From positions 57,553,339 through 57,617,338 of the forward strand of contig OX439043.1 of assembly GCA_949317995.1 (NCBI GenBank): a stretch of DNA of 64,000 nt, read 5' to 3'. The position numbers were made by a program, and so were the translations under genes. This DNA comes from Acholoe squamosa (lineage: Eukaryota > Annelida > Polychaeta > Phyllodocida > Polynoidae). This document shows, one piece after another, positions 1 through 10,400 of the stretch. Position 1 is the first letter of the stretch. Every line of letters begins with the position of its first letter. Under the pieces are notes generated by a model. That model did no database searches and was not told where the DNA came from. It saw only the letters and a program-made list of their open reading frames with translations.

Positions 1-1983
1 ATGAGGGAAATATTTTGAAAATGTACAAAAATGATATTAAAAATGATTGGAAATCTTTGAATATAGCATATGTGAATCAAATTTTAATACATAAATCCAC
101 ATACCCAAATGTCTGCCTATCTCTCAGTCAAACAAATACTGTGCCTGTGCATTGCTCTGCCTATCTCACATACAGCATATCAATTGTGTACCTATCACTC
201 ATCCTGCCTATCTCTTCAATCCAAAACATATACCGTAATCTCCCGCGTAGAAGACGCGTTGCGCGTATAGGACGCACCCCAAACTCAGCAGAAGCATTTT
301 CGCGTATAAGACGCACATTTTAAGGATGGAATTTGTAAATTCAGTAAATTTCCATAGTAAAATTACCCCTCGTATAAGACGCACCCCCAATTTCAGTACA
401 TCCTATAAGACGCACAAGGCATTTGTTTGGCGTAGAGGACGCGTCTTATACGCGGGAGTTTACGGTACAGTTAAATCTGGTTATCTCTTAAAAGGCTTAA
501 CTTATAATGCTTACCCCTCACCCTACCTTATCTTATATGTTCCTTCTTTCCTTTAGTCTACCTATCCTCAATCTGCCTATCGTTCATTTTACCTATCCCT
601 CATGGTGACTATCCCTCAGACCATCGTGCTTAATTTGCACTGTTTTTCTGCCATATAAGCCTTTATTGGTTAACAGTACAGTCCTTATCATATCTACTAT
701 TTCAATTTTACCTATCCCTAACATTGCCCATCATGAAGCCTACCTATCCCTCATTGTGCCTATCCCCCAACTCTGCACATCCCTCATATCTGACTTGCAT
801 ATCTGACCCTAGTACCCATGTTTTCTTCTTTTTTTTTACGTTTGCTCATCTTACAAGGTACTCTATGCCTAGTTCTCAAATTGCTAATTGCTCATACTAC
901 CTATCCCCCTTGCTACCCATCCTTACCTATCCCCCATGCTCTCTATATAGCTCTCTTATCCATCTCAACTCTCTTAACCTACCTATGTCACAACCCACCT
1001 TCATTATGATGACTATTTCTTAGTCAACCTATCACCTAACATACTGGTTATGGTCCACCTTATTCATACATCTACCTATCATTTATGCTGCATATCTTTC
1101 AGTTTACCTATATAATGATATGAATGGAGGATAGGCATAATGGGGGATAGGTATATTTCACAAGGCATAGACTTGAAGACAGTTGGAAGAAATTGAACAC
1201 AAGCTGAGATATGAATAGAGAGAGTGGGTTAGACTGACTGAGCTGAGATGGTAAGAAAGCCATATGGAAAGCATAAAGGGATAAGCATTAAAAGGGATTG
1301 GTAGCAAGGGGGATAGGTAGTAGGAACAATATCCAGTTTGAGTGATAGGCACAGAGAGTACCTTGTAAGATGAGCAAATGTAAAAAAAGAAAACATGGGT
1401 GCTAGGGACAGATGTGTAAGTCAAATATGAGGGATATGCAGAGTTGGAGGATAGGTGTAATGAAAGATAGGTTGGCTTTAGGATAGACATTGTTTAAGGA
1501 TTAGGTAGGATCAAAATGGTAGATATGAGAAGTAACGTACTGTTAACCATTAGGACCTAAATAAAGAGATGAACAATACAAATTAAACATGATAGTCTGA
1601 GGGATAGTCACCATGAGGGATAGGTAAAATGATTGATAGGTAGATTGATGATAGGTAAACTATGGGAAACTAGGACCAGAGAAGATTAGGTAAAGTAAGG
1701 AGTAAGCTTTAGTATTTAGGCCTTTTGGGAGATAGCTTTACTTAACTCAAGATGCTTTGGATTCAAGAGATAGGCAGTATGAGTGATAGGTAGACTAAGG
1801 GATAGGCAGTATGTGTGATAGGCAGAGTAATGCATAGATAGAATACTTGTCAGATTGGGAGAAAGGCAGACATTTGGATATGTACATTGAGGTACGAACT
1901 CTGGTTTACATGTTGTGTCTGTAAAGACTTCTCATCATTTTGAATATCATTTTTGTACATCTTTAAAATACTTCCCTCATCAA
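1..1983. repeat. large imperfect inverted repeat (about 2 kb), CTATCC-rich
   Basis: The reverse complement of about 1200-1983 matches about 1-1000 in order. The outer edge ATGAGGGAAATATTTTG at position 1 recurs inverted just before 1983, and the TGACTATCCCTCAGAC segment near 605 recurs inverted near 1600. Arms are diverged, roughly 75-85% by eye, and made of degenerate CTATCCCTCA/CTGCCTATC words. The left arm also carries a MITE (231-467). The loop is about 1000-1200. Because the arm touches the window edge, the palindrome may extend upstream. Reading frames inside are low-complexity and not considered genes. Confidence 0.75.
231..467. mobile_element. MITE of the TACCGTAATCTCCCGCG family, type A
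   Basis: Begins TACCGTAATCTCCCGCGTA and ends with its inverse TACGCGGGAGTTTACGGTA. The interior holds several direct and inverted copies of a CGTATAAGACGCAC word and a central AT-rich part (ATAGTAAAATTACCCCTCG). It sits in the left arm of the 2-kb palindrome and is absent from the right arm, so it inserted after the palindrome formed. Ends are consistent with a TA target duplication. Confidence 0.8.
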
Positions 1984-1989
1984 ACCTCA

Positions 1990-2541
1990 TTTTTGGGTAT
2001 CTTTAGTCAATTTCTGAGAATCATGATCACAAAATTTGGATTCAGCAGGATTTTCTGGTCTAGGTGGTTCCTTCTTCCCCTTTAGTGTCACCCTGATAAA
2101 GGAATACCACACCTCCATAAACCACCTAATCCTCTATAGAAATCAATACTGAAGACACAAGGACACCAAGTTTCATGGGGGGGGGGCTGTCACACTCTAC
2201 CCATAGACTATCCTCTCATTGTCCCCTCCTATAGTATCTAAACGTTTTGACCGAAACTAATCATTCCAATATATTTCTCCTACATCCATTATAAAAACAT
2301 TCTAAAGATTGAAGTTATTGAAAGCACAATTCCTTTCTGTAAGGCTGCTAGGGTCCGTAAGACTAAGTGCATTGCAGCATGTAGTACATACATACATTGC
2401 TTTTCGTAGACAGATGATCTCAGCGGCCAAGCAATAAAAATGACATTCATTTTCTGCAAGGAGGTGGCAAGTTTAAACGTCCAAAGACCTAAAATATCAA
2501 TTGAACGAGTTCCAACTTAAAGTAGAATTTATTTTATTCAG
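1990..2541. other. non-coding, no recognised feature
   Basis: Between the palindrome and the first TAF1B exon there is AT-rich sequence with a G-run near 2178. No zinc-ribbon exon of TAF1B (paired CxxC motifs) was found on either strand. Confidence 0.5.
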
Positions 2542-4405
2542 GAAGTGGTTTTTAAACTCTGGATGCTGTACCTTTCACTCACTGGGAATGCATTTAATAA
2601 CAAACTGGAGGATGCTGTGGTTCTCAGCAAATTGGCTGACATGCGTCCGCGTGACAGGTAAGCTGATGTACATGTATAAGAGTGGCGGATGGCATTTGAA
2701 CTATTCTTTCTCACAAATTATACTCCTTGTAAACACCTCCGCCTTCAGTGTATTTCCCAAAACTTGAAAGTAAATATCAGTGAGGATACAATATACTCTA
2801 AATTCATGTAAATATCAACTCCGGGAATAATACTTTTGCGGTCTTTTATGCTAGGTATCATTAGTTAAAAAAGAAGACTAAAGGGTAACAATTGCTGACG
2901 AATCAGTACACCAAAATCTTGTGGTACCAACTCCATCTACTAGTACAACGTATATATGGTGCATCTTGATTTCTGGAACCTCTTCCAGTAGTGCACCTAG
3001 GCTATGAATTCATCCCATACATTAGCATAGTGTCTAAATCTTGTAAAATGCCTCAGTAATCAGGCTCGCCCAAACCATGGGCATCTCCTATAAGGCACTT
3101 ACAGGTATATTCAGTTTTTTTATGTATTTCTAAAATAGAAACATGAATAAAACCTGGAATTTCATTTCATGATGATTGCAGACAAGAGTGACTCCCGCCA
3201 TTATTATTATTATTATTATCAACTATCGCTCTGGTCAATCACCAAGTATAAACATTCTATAACACGTTTTATTTTACTAAAGAGATATCAAGCCCGGAAC
3301 AATTGAAAAGCCTCAGGTTTCTGCTATGCGAGTGAACCGTACACGATATAAGAACAAGAGACATATTGGCACCCAGGCAGATATAGTGCGACGACAGGTA
3401 GGAATTTGTTTGAAAAGTTACCAGTATGTTTGATATAGGCCCGCACAATTTAGCAGCTTGAAATAACAATATATTGGTTGACATTACAAACAAAATTAAT
3501 TTAGACTGAAGATTCATGCATACCGGTATATACATAATCAATGCAATACAGACAATGACTTTGTTTTTAGGTTGAAATTTCATACTTCTAATTACTTTTA
3601 GGTTTTGTATAGTATACCCACTAATGAGGGCAATTCGGACAAGAAATTCATGATTAGATTCATAATCAATGTTACATTTCAGCTGGAAGAGACTCTTGGT
3701 GATGAAGAGTTTTATGAAGGAGATAATCCACTTACTGCAGAAGATGTAGAAAATAGGAGAGATGAGCAGATGTCAGACGAGGAGTTTGATGAAGGACAAA
3801 CTAGGGGAAAACAAGTAAGTGGTATTTAGTAGCATAATTCTTTACCCCTTCCCATTCAAGAGGCTGTAGTAGATTTGGACTTGATGGGGGGGGGGGGCTT
3901 GCTCATATTGTTACCTGTAGCTAAGAGACTTTTTCCTACATTTTGGCCCAAAATTCAATGAAATGTAGAAAGAGCGCACCCCTCCTTTTGCCTAAAGGAG
4001 CGCCCCTCTGTTTGTCTAGAAGAGGGGAGCGCTCCTCTAGGCAAAAGGAGGGGTGCGCTCCCTTTTATTTTAGATCCTACATACGTCACTAAGAGGGATC
4101 TGAATTTTTTCGACTGCCTCTGCTTGAAGTGCAATATTTCACCCATCAATCTTGTACGATTTTTTCTATAAACACTCAGAAAATATACACTTACATTAAA
4201 TCACTGGTGATACCTATTTCACATCCGTTAATAAAGTGCGGGTTCTTTATATGGTACTATATGATCATTCTATCCCACAGTATGGATTGTCACAAAGTAC
4301 CATCTATAATCAAGTATCACGTCTGAGTGCTAAGGTTTTGGTCAGCTTTCTCCATCTGGGGCTCCTCTTCTGCCATAATGTGGTAACTGCCGCTGACCTC
4401 TACAA
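2542..4405 (+). CDS. TAF1B: TAF1B exons a-d: pre-cyclin helix, acidic linker, start of cyclin fold
   Basis: Exon 2542-2657 (phase 0 in, 2 out) encodes EVVFKLWMLYL, aligning with the helix that follows the zinc ribbon/B-reader. Exon 3283-3397 is basic; its acceptor follows TTTTATTTTACTAAAG, with a good branch-like TACTAA, and it is the only acceptor that keeps phase. Exon 3683-3814 is very acidic (EETLGDEEFYEG, DEEFDEG), like the linker of other TAF1B proteins. Exon 4281-4405 has a hydrophobic helix ending at TAADLYK, and the codon for that K is split across the next intron. The basic exon is the least certain of the four. Confidence 0.75.
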
Positions 4406-7400
4406 GTATGTATAAATTTCTCCATAGAGCCTATTTGAGGCTCCTGAAACGTAGCACTTTCTCGCCTCCACCCTCCAATTTGGTTGAATTGCGGTCATGT
4501 GACCTGTGCATTTTATATTTGTTTGCGATTTTCATAAAAACTTTAATTTCCTTCTTCTATGTGAAACACTGAGCGACATCATTGAAAAAGACCATCGTTT
4601 ACCAAATATAAGTACAGCAGGATCTAGATATGCGCTGGTACTTTGTAATCCTAGGTGTAAACAAACATAAAATGCAAGGGTCACATGACCGGAATTCAAC
4701 CAAATTGGAGAGCGGAAGCGAGAAAGTGCCACGTTTTCGGGAACCTCAATAGGCTCTATGCAGAACTGTAAAGACAATAACTACTGCGTTTTGATCTAGG
4801 TTCTGCTGTCTAATGTCAATTCTACTTTTATTAACTATTTAGTTACAATTTTCGGTTTCTGTCATAAGATATTATCAAGACAACTGAGTGAACTATTCCT
4901 TCATCATACTCTCATAGGAAGGTTCATTGGTACCGTACATATAGCGTAGGGCCGAATGATGACCAACAGAGGTCAACATGACATATCTCTTATTAACTTT
5001 AAAAAAACTGTACTTGAATCTCATTTCTAGGTGGATAGAGGGGGACATTTTACCATACAGGAACAGCAATGCTCTCTTACCTGAAGACATGAAGTTCAAC
5101 GTCTTTGACTCTAACATGTTTACAGCAGCAGTAAGGATTAATCATCTTTTGTAACTTGTGATTCACAATTTCTCTCCTTTTCTTCACCTGATAACCTTAT
5201 AGAACTGCTATTACATAGCATCTACCTTTACACTTAACTTGAAATGGTCAGAAATCCACCTTTAGTGAACAAAAAATAGGTTTTGAAATAATGATACAAT
5301 TTCCATTCCATTCCAGGTAATCCCTAAACCTGAGTCCATTAGAGTAAGGACTGGACAGCTCATCAAATTCTTGGATTTGAATGTAATACCAACGATTGAC
5401 TTGCGGCTACTTGCCAGCCGATACCTGGTCCAGCTATCCCTCCCTGGTGAGCGAATTTGGATAGAACTTTAAAATAATACCACGTATACACGGACTTTTG
5501 AGAAACTTTCTTTTTCTGTCCTTGAGAAATTAAACCCCATATATAAGTCCCCGTACACGTACACGTTCATATAGACTATATATTTGATAAGAGCATAAGC
5601 AATATTATTACCTCCTTTACCTCCAGTGCACTTTGAATGTAGTATAGCATACTGTATTACACATATATTTATGATATTTTGAATGATATATAAATAACCT
5701 ATATGTAATTTTTTGTTTCAATTTGTGAGCTAGCACTAACCATGCCAGCCCTTTTATTGATATATTGAGCAAATTGCAATGCATGAATGAAGTGATTGTG
5801 ACAAGGCATATCTAGTGTCACAGATCACTCGACCACGCCCAACAAACCTTGCTATCCATCCTGCCCATTCTTTCAGGGTGTGCCTTGTACTTGAGGTACT
5901 TATCATCTAGAGCACTTCACCCTCTCCCCCTACCACTGGCCATTATAATGGCCAAAGAAGGATTGAGTATGGGGGGAGAGAGTTAAATACCTCAAAAAGT
6001 ACTCCCATATCAAATGCCCTATGGTACCAGGGTATTGGCTTTAACTTTGTGTACCTGCTACTTAACGTGCGCCTCATACAAGAGGAGATAGAGTGCCAAA
6101 TCTATGTTTTATTTTCAGGTGAGATGCAGCCTCTAGTGACAAGGTTACTGCTAAATATAGGATGTAAACTGGATGTCTCCCGTACCAGTGGAGAATACCT
6201 TCTCATCTCACCAGAGCAAGTCGCCATGGCACACATTGTCATTGTACTCAAAATGCTCTTTGTTCTTGATGATGAGCAAGAAGGGTAAGATTTTACCTGG
6301 CCTTTGAATCCCATTAAATCTAGACCTGCCAACCGGTCCCTAGGCATATGATATTAGGGACCGGCTCCTCTCTATTATGAGACCTTTCAGCTACTGGTGC
6401 TGCATCCTGCCCATGCACAATTCGGCCTGGGTTAATAAATTTCAATTTTCCCTTAAAATAATCATAGGATCCCCGAACTTTTAGCGAAGCTAAAGGATGG
6501 TTTAGTACTTCCTGGATCCACGAGGGGGACACCAAGAGCTTTCTTTTGATATCTTACACTCCCCCTAAATCAAAATCTGACATAGGGGGGTCGAATGAGG
6601 ATGTGGGGTGCCCTAGCTACACATAGCTTTTTGAATTTTGAAAATACATTCAGTGGAACCAAAATTATGAATTTTTTATGTTTTTGACATTATTCTTGAA
6701 CTCTAGGTGCGCCTTATACGCGAGGTGCGCCTTATACGCGGGAGATTACGGTATCTAAATTTTTAGAAGGATTGATTAAGGATTGAATGCATGAGAGGTG
6801 CGCGGAGAGTGCTCCCGCAGGACTGACACATTTGCCAATATAAGTATTCCACACCATACAGAGCTCTCTGAGCGGCAGACGGTGTGGAAACCCCACACTA
6901 ATTAAATCTAACCTTAGAAGGTTGGTGATGGCGGGAAAAAAACATATCTTGCAAAATAGGGCCGAATCTAGGGATTTTAGTAGGCAGAAAAATAGTATAC
7001 ATGTATTGTAGGCCATTTTCGTGGATTATTTGAGCCGACCTTTTCGTCCTCCCTTCATCATAATGACAGAGCGAGGAATCATGTGTAGATCTTAAGACAA
7101 TGTAAGTCAATCTAAATGATTTAAGACAGGGCTAGGATTTGGGCGTCCTTTCAGCACAATGCTACCACTCCAAATGACAGTTTGGATTAAAATCCGTGAT
7201 GTCATCAGGAACACCGTTGCTAGGCAAAGGCCACTTGTGACTTTTCTCCATGGAGAGGTGTACACAGTTACCATGGTTGCTTGGCAACCTTGGAGACAAC
7301 CAACAACACTTGGTTTCAAGGTTTCTAAGAGCAGTTTCGTCCTATTGGGACTCATCAGGCATTTGTTTGTGCAAATTAAAGTGGCAGAATTGCCAGTGGT

Positions 7401-10400
7401 CCCAGTCCCAATGCAGGGAAAGGTGTTAAAGTGTGGACCAATACAGTGCAATAGCTCTGTCAGTCCTACCGAATCAGTGTGTCTGAAACAGTACATAAGA
7501 GTAATACCACAAGTGACAAGACTCCTAAAAACCCAAATAAAAATTATTAATTTCCATTTGAATAGTGAAGTTGATGAGAAACAAAAATTGGTGCTCATCC
7601 GGTGTTCCCATTTATATCATGCGATGCACAATATAAATTATGTAGACGTCTACCCACTACTCACGCGACCCAAAATTTTAAAGATAAAAATTTTTTTGAC
7701 GAGGCTAGGTTGAGCAGCATGGTTGTGCGGGGTGGAACATCAAGGTGACCCTATTTGGACATGGTCTTCTAGGGTTGGAATAAAGGGTCAATGTTACCCC
7801 CAAATACTTAGCCAGCGCCAAAAGGGGCATCAGCTATGTTTAACCCTTGGGGGGCATTGGTGTGCAGCCTCTGTATCCAATTGAATTCAATGAGGTTCCG
7901 CAGGTAGGTAGCCTTCTCACTCGAGGGGTGAGCATGAATGAAATCCACTACAGTGAGTTCCACATCATCCAATTGTTTATGGTAGGCTGTGTTAAAGTGA
8001 GAGCCAACAATGCTGGATTTCACATTATTCCTGATGTTGTAAAAGTGGACTCGGATGCGGTCCATCAATGGTCCCTTTGTTTGACCTACATACTTTTTGC
8101 CGCATCTCCTGCAGCCCAAGCTGTAGATCACATTGGAACTTTTACAACATACATTGTTTTTACTGGAGTATGTGCGGCCGGTGGTGTCACACACAATCTT
8201 TCCGGTAAAGTTCATCCTCGTACAATATCCACATCCCTTAGTTTTGCAGACATTAGTATGGCTTGGTACCTTCTCCCTTGGGGGAGGGGGTAGCTTTGCA
8301 CGGATGACATAATCCCCTATGTTCTTAGGTTTTTTGTACGCGGTCAAAAAACCTTTTGAATGAAGATTCCTAGTGGTATAGGATCTGGTCAGGGTGTCCC
8401 AATTCTTATTCACTATTTTCCTCAGGCAATCGGAGCTTGGGGAGAAAGTGGTGATTAGGATGTGAGGGTGGGGAGTATTTCTTTTGGTCTTGGGTTCTAA
8501 AAGGAGGTCTCTAGATTGTGCCCAAGCATTCAGGAAAGCTGATTGCACCAGGCAAGGATCATATCCTCTCCTCACAAAGTGGCGACCCTTCATAATGCTA
8601 TGGCGTATGAAGTCTTCGTCATTGGTACAAATCCTACGTATGCGTAGGAATTGACCAAAGGGTATGCCCCTTAGACAATGTCTTGGGTGGGCTGAGTCGA
8701 ATCTGAGGTAGTTATTGGAATCTGTTGGCTTCACATAAAGATCTGTTATTATCCCCGTTGGGGTTATTTTGATCGTTGTGTCGAGGAAGTTTACAGAAGA
8801 ATCCGAGATCTCACCGGTGAACTTGATGGTCGCATGGACCTCATTCAGGTGTTCTACGAATTTCTGGTATTCCTCTTCGCCATGAGTCCAAATGAAAAAT
8901 ATGTCATCTATGAACCTAAGCCACCACAAAGGTTGTAGACGGTAGGTATAGACATGACTTTCCTCAAAATCTCCCATGAAAATGTTGGCATATGTAGGGG
9001 CTACTCTCGTGCCCATAGCAGTGCCAGCGATTTGTAGGTAATGTTTACCGTCAAAATCAAAATTGTTCATGGTTAGGACTTGCCAAAGTAGATGGCACAA
9101 ACTCTGATTGGTTGGTTCATTAGGATTAACCTCCCTATGTCTGAGTAAGTGCTTACCTACTGCGATGTGGCCTTCTCTGTTGGGTATATTGGTGTATAAA
9201 GAGGTCACATCCAATGTTCCAACTAAGGCTCCATCTGGCAGAGGGCCCAGTTTCTTGAAAATTTGTAACAAGTGTCTGGTATCCCGTAAGTACGATTTGA
9301 TCTTAGGGACCAAAGGTCTGAGGTAAGCATCCACAAAGGCGGATGCTTTCTCCGTCGGTGAACCATTGGCTGACACAATGGGTCTGCCAGGGGGTGGGTT
9401 CTGGTTTTTGTGTATCTTGGGAAGAAGATACAGTTGTGGTGTCCGGGGATGGTTGGTCAGAAGTTTGCCTTCTAACCTCTCATCAATTTCTCCCTTTTGT
9501 CTCAAAAGGTTGAAGCTGAAATTAATTCTTTGGGAATGTTCCTTAGTTAAATCAGTGGGAGTTTCTTTGTAAAACTTACCATCTGTCAGCTGTCTCTGTC
9601 CCTCCTTGACGTAGTCTTCTCGGTCCATGATGACTACAGAGCCACCCTTGTCCGCTTTCTTGACTACTATGGAGCGGTTATGTGAAATTGCGCGAAGTGC
9701 GGATTTTTCATCACGTGATAAATTATGGCCACGTGGCGCACGTGGTTGGAATTTACTCAGATCAGTTTCATTACTGGCAACAAAGGTTTCAAGAACTGTT
9801 GGGCCATGGGGTGGTTTCCAGCTCCTGTCTCGCTTTATTACTTTAGAACTTCCCAGGATCCTTTCTGTTTCAGTTAGGGTCCTGGGGGGTTCCTCTGTAA
9901 TTCCCTCACTAGAATCTGATCTTTCATCCCTGGATCTAGATGTTGCTGATTTCGCAGGGCGGGCAGAATTGGTACTGGTGGCAGTGCCATCCCTCTTATC
10001 GGTACCGGGGAGGCCAAACTTAGGGTTGGCTCTCTCGGGATCGAAGAAGGATTTGATTCTGAGGGTCCTGTGAAATCTATCTAATTCCCTACGTAGGTCG
10101 CCCGCATCGGGTTCACCAGGGACTGGACAGAAATTTAGACCTCTCTCTAGGACTGATATTTCATTACTAGTGAGTAGGTAAGAAGAGATGTTAACAACAG
10201 ATGAGGACTGGTCAACAAATGGTTTAGTGATAGTATTCTTAAACACAGATTCTAGTAACACTGGATCACTAATTAAGCTGTCATAGTCTAATGGCTCTGG
10301 CATATTTTCAACGATTGAATTATTAACATTTTGGTTTTCACCAACAGGCAACATGGCCAATGTATAATTGTTCAAATGGTTGTGGACATTTGGGGACAAA

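Noticed and set aside
7202-7208. Second CTGATGA (minus) in the pseudo-LTR, possible second hammerhead
   Set aside because: It is not followed by a stem II and GAAA; it lies inside the stem III insert of the recognised ribozyme.
7159-7713. 184-aa plus-strand frame and 163-aa minus-strand frame in the pseudo-LTR
   Set aside because: Both occur in the two pseudo-LTR copies, overlap the ribozyme and resemble no protein family.
7847-8293. Plus-strand frames across the Penelope-like ORF2 (also 9108, 9366, 9627, 10985, 11867)
   Set aside because: They are antisense shadows of ORF1/ORF2; no motifs, and the minus-strand proteins are clearly the real ones.
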